The notes under the pieces are model-generated. The model was given only the letters and a program-made list of their open reading frames with translations. It ran no database searches and was not told the origin of the DNA. The position numbers were made by a program, and so were the translations under genes. Below, one piece after another: positions 29,812-39,152 of a stretch of DNA of 64,000 nt (position 1 is the first letter of the stretch; each line of letters begins with the position of its first letter). The stretch comes from JAJXWB01 sp964634325 (GTDB lineage: Bacteria; Pseudomonadota; Alphaproteobacteria; Rhizobiales; Beijerinckiaceae): the NCBI GenBank assembly GCA_964634325.1, contig CAZWJF010000009.1:62001-126000 (forward strand), in the 5' to 3' direction.

Positions 29812-29845
29812 GTCATCCCGGCTCTTCATTCCGGGCCGGGATGAC
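29812..29845. repeat. Intergenic palindromic repeat, GTCATCCCGG type
   Basis: A 10-bp inverted repeat GTCATCCCGG/CCGGGATGAC (29812-29821 and 29836-29845) with an internal CCGG-rich loop, between the convergent SOD and GcdH genes. It shares the GTCAT...ATGAC ends of the repeat at 25661. Confidence 0.7.
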
Positions 29846-29857
29846 GTTCGCACGTTC

Positions 29858-31075
29858 TCAGAAAAACGCCTGCAACCCGGTGATCGCGCGACCCAGAATC
29901 AGCGCATGCACGTCGTGCGTGCCCTCATATGTGTTCACGGTCTCGAGATTCTGCGCGTGGCGCATCACGTGATATTCGACCTGGATGCCGTTGCCGCCGT
30001 GCATGTCGCGCGCCTGACGCGCGATGTCGAGCGCCTTGCCGCAATTGTTGCGCTTGACGATCGAGATCATCTCCGGCGCCTCGCGGTGCTCGTCCATCAA
30101 TCTGCCGACGCGCAGCGAAGCCTGCAGGCCGAGCGCGATCTCCGTCTGCATGTCGGCGAGTTTCTTCTGCACGAGCTGCGTGGCGGCGAGCGGCCGCTTG
30201 AACTGCTTGCGGTCGAGCGTGTACTGGCGCGCGCGCCGCCAGCAATCTTCCGCCGCCCCCATCGCGCCCCATGAGATGCCGTAGCGCGCGCGGTTGAGGC
30301 AGCCGAACGGGCCCTTCAGGCCCGACACGTTCGGCAACAGCGCGCTTTCGGGAACCACCACGCCGTCCATCACGATCTCGCCGGTGATCGAGGCGCGCAG
30401 CGAGAGTTTGCCGCCGATCTTCGGCGCGGACAATCCTTTCATGCCCTTTTCCAGCACGAAGCCCCTGATTTCTCCGCCATGGGCTTCCGACTTCGCCCAG
30501 ACGACGAAGACGTCGGCGATCGGCGCGTTGGATATCCACATTTTCGAGCCGATCAGGCGATAGCCGTCGGCAACCTTTTCCGCGCGCGTCTTCATGCCCG
30601 CGGGATCGGAGCCCGCGTCCGGCTCGGTCAGACCGAAGCAGCCAATGAATTCGCCGGAAGCGAGTTTCGGCAGGTACTTCTTGCGCTGCTCCTCGGAGCC
30701 GTAGGCGTAGATCGGGTACATGACCAGCGAGGATTGCACCGACATCATCGAGCGGTAGCCGGAATCCACCGCCTCCACCTCGCGCGCGACGAGCCCGTAG
30801 GACACGTAGCTCGCGCCGACGCCGCCGTATTCCTCGGGGACGGTGACGCCGAGCAGGCCGAGTTCGCCCATTTCGCGGAAGATCGCGGGGTCGGTCTTTT
30901 CGTTCAGATAGGCTTCGATCACACGCGGCAGCAGTTTGTCCTGCGCATAGGCGTGCGCGGTGTCGCGGATCATCCGCTCGTCTTCGGTCAGCTGGTCGCT
31001 CAACAGGAACGGGTCGTCCCACACGAAGCCCGACTTCGCCGCGTGGCTCTTCTTCGCCTGATCGTCCGTCGCCAT
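29858..31075 (-). CDS. gcdH: Glutaryl-CoA dehydrogenase
   Basis: A 405-residue acyl-CoA dehydrogenase that oxidises and decarboxylates glutaryl-CoA to crotonyl-CoA using FAD. The near-C-terminal NTYEGTHDVHALILGRAITG contains the catalytic glutamate and is diagnostic for GcdH. Other family blocks are CFGLTEPDAGSDPAGM and RQYTLDRKQFKRPL. The start at 31075 (MATDDQAKK) is preferred to one 21 codons upstream. It is cytoplasmic and would draw on electron-transfer flavoprotein encoded elsewhere. Confidence 0.95.
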   Translation of the reverse strand: MATDDQAKKSHAAKSGFVWDDPFLLSDQLTEDERMIRDTAHAYAQDKLLPRVIEAYLNEKTDPAIFREMGELGLLGVTVPEEYGGVGASYVSYGLVAREVEAVDSGYRSMMSVQSSLVMYPIYAYGSEEQRKKYLPKLASGEFIGCFGLTEPDAGSDPAGMKTRAEKVADGYRLIGSKMWISNAPIADVFVVWAKSEAHGGEIRGFVLEKGMKGLSAPKIGGKLSLRASITGEIVMDGVVVPESALLPNVSGLKGPFGCLNRARYGISWGAMGAAEDCWRRARQYTLDRKQFKRPLAATQLVQKKLADMQTEIALGLQASLRVGRLMDEHREAPEMISIVKRNNCGKALDIARQARDMHGGNGIQVEYHVMRHAQNLETVNTYEGTHDVHALILGRAITGLQAFF

Positions 31076-31220
31076 CGTTCCCGCGCGCTCCTCGGTTGTT
31101 GTCTGTCGCCTCGCCCGGCATGTAGAGCCCGCCGACAAGCACGGTCAAGCGACCGCCAGCTTGCGGCGACAGGCGATTTGTGCTCGCTTGGCGTCATTCG
31201 ACAAGCGCAGTTGCAGTTTG

Positions 31221-32096
31221 ATGCTTCAAAAATTTCAAGGCATTACGAATGTCGGCCTGGCGTTGGCCACAATTGGCGCGGCCATGGTCGCCGACATGGC
31301 TCATGCGCAGCTCCAGCTGCCCGGCGCGTTCACGCCCGCGCCGGCTGGAAGCGTCGCGCCGCCGCCGCCCGGCGGGCCTCAGAAGAAGGCCGTTCACAAG
31401 CCGCCGGCCGCGCCGCGCGTGCCCCCGGACGAAGCGGTCCTCGGCCGAACGCTGACCCTCAACGGCCGCTTGGGCGTCATGGAATTCTCGCGGAACGGCA
31501 AGGACCTGCAAGTCAGTCGGCTGAAACTCGCCGGCGACCAGATTTCGCGGGTGGGAGAGCGTTGCGAGGTCGATCTTTCTTCGTCGCCGATCGCGCTCGC
31601 GCCCGCGGACAAGCCGAACGGCGTCACGCGCTACAAACTCGATCTGCCGGCCTGTCCGTTCTCGATCGACATTCTGGACGGCGCGGTTCTGGCCGTGCGC
31701 GAGGGCGGCGCCTGCGAGCTCAAGGCGGCCGATTGCCGCGTCGATCCGGCCGGGCTCTGGGGCCAGCCGGCGAGCGAGATCGGCCCCAAGCGCGCCAAGG
31801 AAATCGAACAGGAACGCCGGCGCGCCGAGCAAGGCGTGCGCGACCAGTTCAAGGAATGGCTGCGCGTTGCGGGCAAGGATCGCGCGATGGTCACGCGGAT
31901 TGCGCACGAGCAGGCCGCTTTTTCGTCGCGGCGCGAGGAGCTCTGCCGGAATTACGCGCGCGAATCCGAGCACGGCTATTGCGCGCTGGTCGCGACCCAC
32001 GCCCGCATGTCCGCAATTGCGGCGCATGTGCTGCCGCCAGAGCCTCCGCCCGAAGAACGGCCGCCAGCCAAGGCGCGCGGCAAACGCGCGCGCTAG
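31221..32096 (+). CDS. Secreted protein of unknown function
   Basis: A 291-residue protein with a signal peptide (about residues 1-29, ending MAHAQ) and a Pro/Ala-rich linker (PAPAGSVAPPPPGGPQ). A folded part follows with NGRLGVMEFSRNGKDLQVSRLKLAGDQISR and several cysteines, then a coiled Arg/Glu region (KRAKEIEQERRRAEQG) and a Cys-containing end (ELCRNYARESEHGYC). The central motif is one I associate with uncharacterised Rhizobiales periplasmic proteins. It overlaps the convergent polytopic gene by 4 bases (32093-32096). The role is unknown. Confidence 0.7.
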   Translation: MLQKFQGITNVGLALATIGAAMVADMAHAQLQLPGAFTPAPAGSVAPPPPGGPQKKAVHKPPAAPRVPPDEAVLGRTLTLNGRLGVMEFSRNGKDLQVSRLKLAGDQISRVGERCEVDLSSSPIALAPADKPNGVTRYKLDLPACPFSIDILDGAVLAVREGGACELKAADCRVDPAGLWGQPASEIGPKRAKEIEQERRRAEQGVRDQFKEWLRVAGKDRAMVTRIAHEQAAFSSRREELCRNYARESEHGYCALVATHARMSAIAAHVLPPEPPPEERPPAKARGKRAR

Positions 32097-33319
32097 CTCC
32101 GGAACGCGCCCGATGCGATCTTGGCGACGTCCGGTCGCTGAACGCGCGCGTGGCCGTGCTGCAACAGCGCGAAAGCGAAGCCCGACAGCGCGAGCAGGGT
32201 GACCCACCACACTGGCGCGACGCCGAGCCCGAAGGCGCTCATGACATAGGCGGACGTGAGGCCTGAAATCAGGAAGGGCGCGAGCGTCGGCCCGGACCGG
32301 CCGGCGCGCCGCACGATCTGCGCCCACAGGACGGCCGCCGTCGCCACGCCGACGAGCCCGAGTTCGAACCAGGCCTCGAACAGCAGCGAGCGGGGAGTGG
32401 CCGGCGGCAGGTAGCCCATCGCGACCCCGAGCCGCGCCGCATCGAAGCCATGGCCGACCAGGGCGTAGAAGCCGTCGTGCACGATATAGGAGCCCCAGAC
32501 CAGCGCCGGCAGGATCGGGCTGGCCGGGGTCATGCGAACGGCGGCGTAGAGGACAAGCGCGACGACGGGCGCAATCAGGAACAGGGCGGCGCCCGCGATC
32601 GCAAGCCATCGCGCGGTCGTCTGCTTGTCGGCCATGGCGGCTGCAAAGACGAGCGCGCCGAGCGCGGTCGCCGCCAGGGCCAGCGGCACCGCGGCGAACA
32701 ACTCGGCGATCACGACGACCACCGCCAGTCCGATCGCCCATTTCGCCTTGTCGCGCACGATCAGCGCGCCGAGCGCCGGCCAGACGAGCAGGGCGAGGCC
32801 GAAGGCGGCGCGCGCCACGAGAGAAACTTCCGGATCTCCCGATCGCAACGACGGCGATTTCGAGATGGCGACCAGCAGAACGATCGCGATCGCGCCCGCC
32901 GCAACGCCGATCGGCAGCAGATAGAGGTTCGACGTACGCGTGCGTTCCGGCAGCAGCGCCGCCGCCGTCGCCGCCAGAATGAAGGTGCTCGCGGATTTGA
33001 CGAAACGCTCGGACGGACCCGTGCCGAACGGGGTCCAGATGAGCGACAGCGCCGCCCAGCAGCCGAGAAAGACGACGAGCAGCCCGGTCGACGAGAAGAT
33101 CGCCGCGCGCAGCTGACGCGGTCCACGGCCGCCGGGCTCAAGAAGCCAGGCGACCAGCGTCAGCGCCACGCCGACCGGCGCGAGCACGTAGATCGCGCTC
33201 CGCGTGCCGACCGAAGCGATAGGAGTAACGATAAGAAGAAGCGCGATCGCCAAACGCGTGATCAGATGCGCGGCTTCCGCAGCCGGATCGTCGAAATGGC
33301 GCATGGGTTTCACGGTCAT
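32093..33319 (-). CDS. O-antigen-ligase-like polytopic membrane protein
   Basis: A 408-residue protein with 10-12 hydrophobic helices and a short loop before the last third (VGHGFDAARLGVAMGYLPPATPRS), similar to the Wzy/WaaL periplasmic loop. It resembles O-antigen ligase or polymerase families in layout only; no glycan cluster is adjacent, although UDP-glucose dehydrogenase is at 61930. The start is 33319 or the ATG at 33304. Function stays open. Confidence 0.6.
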   Translation of the reverse strand: MTVKPMRHFDDPAAEAAHLITRLAIALLLIVTPIASVGTRSAIYVLAPVGVALTLVAWLLEPGGRGPRQLRAAIFSSTGLLVVFLGCWAALSLIWTPFGTGPSERFVKSASTFILAATAAALLPERTRTSNLYLLPIGVAAGAIAIVLLVAISKSPSLRSGDPEVSLVARAAFGLALLVWPALGALIVRDKAKWAIGLAVVVVIAELFAAVPLALAATALGALVFAAAMADKQTTARWLAIAGAALFLIAPVVALVLYAAVRMTPASPILPALVWGSYIVHDGFYALVGHGFDAARLGVAMGYLPPATPRSLLFEAWFELGLVGVATAAVLWAQIVRRAGRSGPTLAPFLISGLTSAYVMSAFGLGVAPVWWVTLLALSGFAFALLQHGHARVQRPDVAKIASGAFRS

Positions 33320-33443
33320 TGCCCAAACCTGTGGCCGCCCTGCTCTCGGACAGGCGCGATGGATCGAAGCCTACATCGGGCGCGGCCCGTCGCCTGTATG
33401 CGCGCCGCAACACATCGCGGCGATTTTCGGGCATGGCTAATGA

Positions 33444-33869
33444 TCAGTCATCGTCGGCTGGCCGTCGCCGAAGGGCCTTTCGGCCCGCCGTTGCGCGCTT
33501 GGTCTGAAGGCGCTCGCGTTTTTGAGCGCGGGGCACAGCGGTCTTGCGGCGTGGCGGAGGCGGCGGCTCAGCCGCCTTGCGCACGAGCGCGCTCAGACGG
33601 TCGAATGCGTCGCGGCGGTTGGCGTCCTGCGTCCGAAACCGCTGCGCCTGGATCACCAAAACGCCATCGCGATTGAGGCGACCGCCGGCCAGTCTTGCGA
33701 GACGCTCGCGAATGGCGACGGGCAATGAACTGTTGGCGGCGAGATCGAAGCGCAGCTCGACCGCGGTCGACAGCTTGTTGACGTTTTGTCCTCCGGGGCC
33801 GGCGGCCCGGACGAACCGCAGCGTGAGATCTCTCTCGTCGATCCACAGGCCGGGCGCAATTTCGATCAT
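33444..33869 (-). CDS. arfB: Alternative ribosome-rescue factor ArfB (peptidyl-tRNA hydrolase)
   Basis: A 141-residue release-factor-like hydrolase. The catalytic GGQ is in AGPGGQNVNK near residue 26, followed by a Lys/Arg-rich C-terminal tail (KTAVPRAQKRERLQTKRA) that enters the mRNA channel of stalled ribosomes. It frees peptides from non-stop complexes independently of tmRNA. It looks monocistronic. Confidence 0.93.
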   Translation of the reverse strand: MIEIAPGLWIDERDLTLRFVRAAGPGGQNVNKLSTAVELRFDLAANSSLPVAIRERLARLAGGRLNRDGVLVIQAQRFRTQDANRRDAFDRLSALVRKAAEPPPPPRRKTAVPRAQKRERLQTKRATAGRKALRRRPADDD

Positions 33870-34149
33870 CTCCTCGCCTCGAAAAACAGGCGCCCAACTA
33901 TTAAGCGCTTAGAATCTGCTCGCCTAAGAAATAGGCGAATACGGCTCACGATTTGAGCGCAGAGCGCGGCGCGGATGCTCGTTTCCGCGTCTGGCGCCAA
34001 AAAATCGGCCGTCGATGCCGCATCTTGGGCGAAATGCCTTTGGATTCCAATGCGCTGAACCAATGGCACGCCGGTTGCAGACGATATCGCGTCCGCAAGG
34101 ACGACAACCGGACCAGGCGAACGGTCCTGCACCATGATGGGGAACGCGT
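33870..34149 (+). promoter_or_regulatory. Upstream region of urtA with hairpin and palindrome
   Basis: This 280-bp gap has no convincing gene. It contains a small hairpin CGCCTA/TAGGCG (33921-33926 and 33932-33937), a perfect palindrome TTGGATTCCAA (34040-34050) and the sigma-54 promoter listed separately. The palindrome is 14 bp upstream of the -24 box, so it could bind a bending factor or activator. A good NtrC consensus pair was not found by eye. Confidence 0.55.
34064..34079 (+). promoter_or_regulatory. Sigma-54 (RpoN) promoter of the urt operon
   Basis: TGGCACG (34064-34070), four bases, then TTGCA (34075-34079) matches the sigma-54 consensus TGGCACG-N4-TTGCW exactly. Transcription would start near 34091, about 60 bp before the urtA ATG. 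Sigma-54 control fits nitrogen-limitation induction of urea uptake through NtrC, which is known for urea and urease systems; the activator site is not located. Confidence 0.85.
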
Positions 34150-35442
34150 ATGTCCTTTACACGGCGATTTGTGATGCGCGCCGCGGGCTTGGCCGTCAGT
34201 GGGGCGATCGCCCTCTCGGCGGTCGGCGCCAAAGCGGCTGACGATACGATCAAGGTCGGCATCCTCCATTCGCTCTCGGGCACGATGGCCATCAGCGAGA
34301 CGACGCTGAAGGACGTGATGCTCATGCTGATCGAAGAGCAGAACAAGAAGGGCGGCCTGCTCGGCAAGAAACTCGAGGCGGTCGTCGTCGATCCCGCCTC
34401 CAACTGGCCGCTGTTCGCCGAAAAGGCGCGCGAGCTGATCGCCAAGGACAAGGTGGCGGCGGTGTTCGGCTGCTGGACGTCGGTGTCGCGCAAGTCGGTG
34501 CTGCCGGTCTTCAAGGAGCTCAACAACATCCTGTTCTATCCCGTCCAGTATGAGGGCGAGGAAAGCGAGCGCAACGTCTTCTACACCGGCGCAGCCCCGA
34601 ACCAGCAAGCCATTCCCGCCGTCGACTACCTGATGAAGGAAGAGAAGGTGAAGCGTTGGGTGCTCGCGGGCACCGACTACGTCTATCCGCGCACGACCAA
34701 CAAGATCCTCGAGGCCTATCTGAAGGCCAAGGGCGTCGCGCCCGAGGACATCATGATCAACTACACGCCGTTCGGCCATTCCGACTGGCAGACGATCGTC
34801 GCCGAAATCAAGAAGTTCGGCTCGGCCGGCAAGAAGACGGCCGTCGTGTCGACCATCAACGGCGACGCGAACGTTCCCTTCTACAAGGAGCTCGGCAACC
34901 AGGGCATCAAGGCCAAGGACATTCCCGTCGTCGCCTTCTCGGTCGGCGAGGAGGAACTCGCCGGCATCGACACCAAGCCGCTCGTCGGCCATCTGGCGGC
35001 GTGGAACTACTTCATGTCGGTCGACACTCCGGCCAACAAGGAGTTCATCAAGAAGTGGCAGGCCTTCACCAAGAATCCGAAGCGCGTGACCAACGATCCG
35101 ATGGAAGCGCATGTCATCGGCTTCAACATGTGGGTGCAGGCGGTTGAAAAGGCCAAGACCACCGATCCGGACAAGGTCATCGACGCCATTGTCGGCGTAA
35201 AGGCGCCGAACCTGACGGGCGGCGTGTCCGAAATGCTGCCGAACCACCACATCACCAAGCCCGTGCTGATCGGCGAGATCAAGGCGGACGGCCAGTTCGA
35301 CGTGGTGTGGAAGACCGACAAGCTGGTGCCGGGCGACGCATGGTCCAAGTATCTCGAAGGGTCGAAAGACCTGATCGGGGACTGGAAAGACAAGAAGTGC
35401 GGCAACTGGAACACCAAGACCAACAAGTGCGGCGGCGCCTGA
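34150..35442 (+). CDS. urtA: Urea ABC transporter, substrate-binding protein
   Basis: A 430-residue periplasmic binding protein of the branched-chain-amino-acid-like family specialised for urea. A signal peptide with twin arginine (MSFTRRFVMRAAG, cleavage near residue 29-30) precedes the mature chain starting DDTIKVGILHSLSGTMAISE. The segment SVSRKSVLPVFKELNNILFYPVQYEGEE is typical of UrtA. It is first in urtABCDE, under the sigma-54 promoter at 34064. A hairpin in the gap after it likely stabilises its abundant mRNA. Confidence 0.96.
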   Translation: MSFTRRFVMRAAGLAVSGAIALSAVGAKAADDTIKVGILHSLSGTMAISETTLKDVMLMLIEEQNKKGGLLGKKLEAVVVDPASNWPLFAEKARELIAKDKVAAVFGCWTSVSRKSVLPVFKELNNILFYPVQYEGEESERNVFYTGAAPNQQAIPAVDYLMKEEKVKRWVLAGTDYVYPRTTNKILEAYLKAKGVAPEDIMINYTPFGHSDWQTIVAEIKKFGSAGKKTAVVSTINGDANVPFYKELGNQGIKAKDIPVVAFSVGEEELAGIDTKPLVGHLAAWNYFMSVDTPANKEFIKKWQAFTKNPKRVTNDPMEAHVIGFNMWVQAVEKAKTTDPDKVIDAIVGVKAPNLTGGVSEMLPNHHITKPVLIGEIKADGQFDVVWKTDKLVPGDAWSKYLEGSKDLIGDWKDKKCGNWNTKTNKCGGA

Positions 35443-35454
35443 TCGCGTCGCATG

Positions 35455-35486
35455 CGGCAGGGGCGACAAGCGCCCCTGCCGTCTTT
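35455..35486 (+). terminator. Strong hairpin between urtA and urtB
   Basis: A perfect 11-bp stem CGGCAGGGGCG/CGCCCCTGCCG (35455-35465 and 35471-35481) with loop ACAAG, then TCTTT. It may act as a partial terminator or 3' stabiliser so that the binding protein is made in excess of the permease, a common arrangement. The 178-bp urtA-urtB gap otherwise holds nothing recognisable. Confidence 0.7.
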
Positions 35487-35620
35487 CCAGGCGCGATCGG
35501 CTGATTGCGCGGCCGGCGCATTGCTGGCGCAAGTCCAAACGAACCCAACGACGTCCTGCCGTCGCGACCCTCGGTCGCGCACGCGAACTGGACGCCGCCG
35601 CCCCGAATTCGAGTGTCGAC

Positions 35621-37225
35621 ATGCGGAAGTTGATTGCGCGCATCAGTCTCGTCTTCGCGCTGCTTGGGGGCCTGATCCCGGCGCACGCCGCAGGCGCGGA
35701 CCTTGGAGCCGCGCTCGGCGGTTTCGCCGCCGACAGCTTTTCAGCGACAGGCGATGCGATCGAAGCGGTCGCGCAGAGCGGAGCGGATCGCGCGCCGACG
35801 ATCATCGAGGCGCTGCAGGACGAACGCCTGCTCTACTCGCCGACCACAAAACAGATCATTGTCAAATCCAAATCGGGCGGGCTCGAGGATGCGGCGTCCG
35901 GCGCGGCTGTCGCGGCTGCGCCCGACGATCTGAAGGCGGTGCGGTTGAACAATCGGCTGCGCCGCGCCGTCGATGCCGCTGTCGGCGCATTGACGCTGAT
36001 GTCGAGCAATCCCGCCCGCCGCCGGGAAGCGGCCGGCGCCGTCTTCAAGTCGCGCGACGAAGCCACGCTGCCGACCCTCCAGAAGGCCATCGCCAAAGAG
36101 ACGGATGACACGATCAGGACCGCGCTCGAACAGGCGCGGGCTTCCGTTCTTCTCGCCAAGGACGACGCCACCGACGCGCAGAAGATCGACGCGATTTCGA
36201 CATTGCGCGCGCGCGGCGACCAGGAGGCTCTGGCGCTTCTGACAGGCGCGGCGTCGGGCCCTGAAACCATCGTCAAACAGGCCGCGCAGGCGGCCGTCGC
36301 CGCCATCCAGTCGCGTCTCGCGCTGTGGCAGAACATCCAGAACGTCTGGTACGGCCTGTCGCTCGGCTCGGTCCTGCTGCTCGCCGCCATCGGCCTCGCC
36401 ATCACCTTCGGCGTGATGGGCGTCATCAACATGGCGCATGGCGAAATGGTCATGCTCGGCGCCTACACGACATTCGTCGTTCAGGAATATCTGCGCACGC
36501 ACAATCCAGGACTGTTCGACTATTCGCTGTTCATCGCCATTCCGCTCGCTTTTCTGTTCACCGGCGCGGTCGGCGTCGCCATCGAACGGACCATCATCCG
36601 CTTCCTCTACGGCCGTCCGCTCGAAACGCTGCTGGCGACCTTCGGCGTGTCCTTGATCCTTCAGCAGGCGGTGCGAACGATCTTCGGCGCAAACAACCGC
36701 GAGGTCGGCGCGCCCGGGTTCATGTCCGGGGCGTTCAAGTTCGCCGGTCTTGAAATCACCTACGGTCGTATGTGGATCATCGTCTTCGCGCTGATCGTTT
36801 TCGCCGCGCTGCAACTGCTTCTGCGCTTCACCTCGTTCGGCCTGCGGATGCGCGCCGTCACGCAAAACCGTCGCATGGCCTCGTCCATGGGCATCGACAC
36901 CAATCGCATCGACGCGCTCGCCTTCGGTCTCGGGTCGGGCATCGCCGGCATGGCGGGCGTCGCGCTGTCGCAGATCGACAACGTCTCGCCCAATCTCGGC
37001 CAGAGCTACATCATCGACAGCTTCATGGTCGTGGTGTTCGGCGGCGTCGGCAACCTCTGGGGCACGCTGCTCGGCGCGGCCACGCTCGGCGTCGCCAACA
37101 AGTTCCTGGAGCCCTTCGCGGGCGCCGTGCTCGGCAAGATCGCGTTGCTCGTCTTCATCATCCTGTTCATCCAGAAGCGTCCGCGCGGCTTGTTCGCGCT
37201 GAAGGGCCGGGCGGTGGAGGCCTGA
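35621..37225 (+). CDS. urtB: Urea ABC transporter, permease UrtB
   Basis: A 534-residue LivH-type permease. A signal-like helix (residues 1-24) and a soluble, Ala-rich helical domain of about 200 residues precede the membrane part, as usual for UrtB; the helices begin near LSLGSVLLLAAIGLAITFGVMGVINMAHGEMVMLGAY. The EAA-like segment (RAVTQNRRMASSMGI) contacts the ATPase. The start at 35621 gives a good signal sequence. Confidence 0.95.
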   Translation: MRKLIARISLVFALLGGLIPAHAAGADLGAALGGFAADSFSATGDAIEAVAQSGADRAPTIIEALQDERLLYSPTTKQIIVKSKSGGLEDAASGAAVAAAPDDLKAVRLNNRLRRAVDAAVGALTLMSSNPARRREAAGAVFKSRDEATLPTLQKAIAKETDDTIRTALEQARASVLLAKDDATDAQKIDAISTLRARGDQEALALLTGAASGPETIVKQAAQAAVAAIQSRLALWQNIQNVWYGLSLGSVLLLAAIGLAITFGVMGVINMAHGEMVMLGAYTTFVVQEYLRTHNPGLFDYSLFIAIPLAFLFTGAVGVAIERTIIRFLYGRPLETLLATFGVSLILQQAVRTIFGANNREVGAPGFMSGAFKFAGLEITYGRMWIIVFALIVFAALQLLLRFTSFGLRMRAVTQNRRMASSMGIDTNRIDALAFGLGSGIAGMAGVALSQIDNVSPNLGQSYIIDSFMVVVFGGVGNLWGTLLGAATLGVANKFLEPFAGAVLGKIALLVFIILFIQKRPRGLFALKGRAVEA

Positions 37226-37226
37226 C

Positions 37227-38378
37227 ATGCTGACGTCCCGCCTTCTCGCGCTGCTCGATCGTCGATCTCTCGTCGCGGTCGCGCTTCTCGCCGCCGCCGC
37301 GATCCTCGTGCCGGTTCTTCTCCTGATGACGCCGCAGAGCTTTCCGTTGCACATGCCGCCGTATGTCGTGGCGTTGCTCGGAAAATATCTGTGTTACGCG
37401 ATCCTCGCCGTCGCGCTCGATCTGGTGTGGGGCTATTGCGGCATTCTCTCGCTCGGCCACGGCGCATTTTTCGCCCTCGGCGGCTACGCCATGGGCATGT
37501 ATCTCATGCGCCAGATCGGAGCGCGCGGCGTCTACGCCGACCCGATCCTGCCGGACTTCATGGTCTTCCTCAACTGGAAGGAATTGCCCGTCACCTGGTG
37601 GGGGTTCAATTTCTTCCCGTACGCCATGTTGATGGTGCTGATCGTGCCGGGCGTTCTAGCCTTCGCCTTCGGCTGGCTGGCCTTTCGTTCGCGCGTGACC
37701 GGCGTCTACCTCTCGATCATCACGCAAGCGATGACCTACGCCCTTCTGCTCGCCTTCTTCCGCAACGATATGGGTTTCGGCGGCAACAACGGCCTCACCG
37801 ACTTCAAGGACATCCTCGGGTTCAACGTGCAGTCGGACGCGACCCGCGCCGGCTTGTTCTCGATCACGGCCATCGCCCTCATCGCCTCGATCCTGATCGG
37901 TCGCTATCTCGTGACCTCGAAGTTCGGCAAGGTGCTGATCGCCATTCGCGACGCTGAATCGCGGGCGCGCTTCCTCGGATACCGCGTCGAGAACTACAAG
38001 CTCGCCGTCTTCACGCTATCGGCCATGATGGCGGGGCTCGCCGGCGCGCTCTACGTGCCGCAGGTCGGCATCATCAATCCTTCGGAATTCTCGCCCGCGC
38101 AGTCGATCGAGGCGGTCATCTGGGTCGCGGTCGGCGGGCGCGGCACGCTGGTCGGCGCGGCGCTCGGCGCGTTGCTCGTCAACTTCGGAAAGACCTACTT
38201 CACAGGGGCGCTGCCGGAATACTGGCTGTTTGCGCTCGGCCTGCTGTTCGTTCTCGTTACGCTCTTCCTTCCGAAGGGCGTCCTGGGCCTGCTCGACAGC
38301 CTGCGGAGCAAGAAGGCCGCAGCGTCCGAAAACGGGGGCTTTCCCGAAGAAACGAAAGCGCCGACTGCGGCGAGCTGA
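37227..38378 (+). CDS. urtC: Urea ABC transporter, permease UrtC
   Basis: A 383-residue LivM-type permease. Helices include ILAVALDLVWGYCGILSLGHGAFFALGGYAMG, with the EAA-like loop AIRDAESRARFLGYRVENYKLAVF. It starts one base after the urtB stop, so translation is tightly coupled. The C-terminal tail is charged and soluble. Confidence 0.95.
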   Translation: MLTSRLLALLDRRSLVAVALLAAAAILVPVLLLMTPQSFPLHMPPYVVALLGKYLCYAILAVALDLVWGYCGILSLGHGAFFALGGYAMGMYLMRQIGARGVYADPILPDFMVFLNWKELPVTWWGFNFFPYAMLMVLIVPGVLAFAFGWLAFRSRVTGVYLSIITQAMTYALLLAFFRNDMGFGGNNGLTDFKDILGFNVQSDATRAGLFSITAIALIASILIGRYLVTSKFGKVLIAIRDAESRARFLGYRVENYKLAVFTLSAMMAGLAGALYVPQVGIINPSEFSPAQSIEAVIWVAVGGRGTLVGAALGALLVNFGKTYFTGALPEYWLFALGLLFVLVTLFLPKGVLGLLDSLRSKKAAASENGGFPEETKAPTAAS

Positions 38379-38395
38379 GCGAGGACGAGCCAATC

Positions 38396-39151
38396 ATGGA
38401 CGAAGCGATCCTGACCTCTTCGCTGCTGTATCTGGACGGCGTCGCGGTTTCCTTTGACGGCTACAAGGCGCTGCGCGGCCTCTCGCTTACGCTCGCGCCC
38501 GGCGAGATGCGCGCCATCATCGGTCCGAACGGCGCCGGCAAGACCACGATGATGGACGTCATCACCGGCAAGACGCGGCCCGACGAAGGCGTCGTCTATT
38601 TCGGCGGATCGCACGATCTGACCCAACTCGACGAGGCCTCGATCGCCGATCTCGGCATCGGCCGAAAATTCCAGAAGCCGACCGTATTCGAAAGCCAGTC
38701 CGTAGAGGACAACATCCTGCTGGCGCTCAAGGCGCCGCGCACCGCGCGCGCCACCCTGTTTGGCAAGCCAGCGCCAGAGACCGCCGAGCGTATCGACAGG
38801 ATTCTCGAGACGACCAAGCTGACGGACCATCGCGCGCGCATGGCGGCCGATCTGTCGCATGGCCAGAAGCAATGGCTGGAGATCGGCATGCTTCTGGCGC
38901 AGGACCCCAAACTGCTCCTGGTCGACGAACCTGTGGCTGGCATGACCGACGCGGAGACGATGCAAACGGCCGAACTCTTGCGCGAGATCGCCAGGGATCA
39001 TTCCGTCGTCGTGGTCGAGCACGACATGGATTTCGTGCGCGAACTCGGCGTGAAGGTGACGGTTCTGCACGAGGGCGCGGTCCTCGCCGAAGGCCCGTTG
39101 GATCAGGTTTCGGCCGATCCGCAGGTCGTCGAAGTCTATCTGGGACGCTGA
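38396..39151 (+). CDS. urtD: Urea ABC transporter, ATP-binding protein UrtD
   Basis: A 251-residue LivG-type ATPase with Walker A GPNGAGKTT, signature LSHGQKQ and Walker B LLLVDEP, followed by the switch histidine in VVVVEHD. LSHGQ in place of LSGGQ is normal for UrtD. The next gene starts one base later. Confidence 0.95.
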   Translation: MDEAILTSSLLYLDGVAVSFDGYKALRGLSLTLAPGEMRAIIGPNGAGKTTMMDVITGKTRPDEGVVYFGGSHDLTQLDEASIADLGIGRKFQKPTVFESQSVEDNILLALKAPRTARATLFGKPAPETAERIDRILETTKLTDHRARMAADLSHGQKQWLEIGMLLAQDPKLLLVDEPVAGMTDAETMQTAELLREIARDHSVVVVEHDMDFVRELGVKVTVLHEGAVLAEGPLDQVSADPQVVEVYLGR

Positions 39152-39152
39152 C

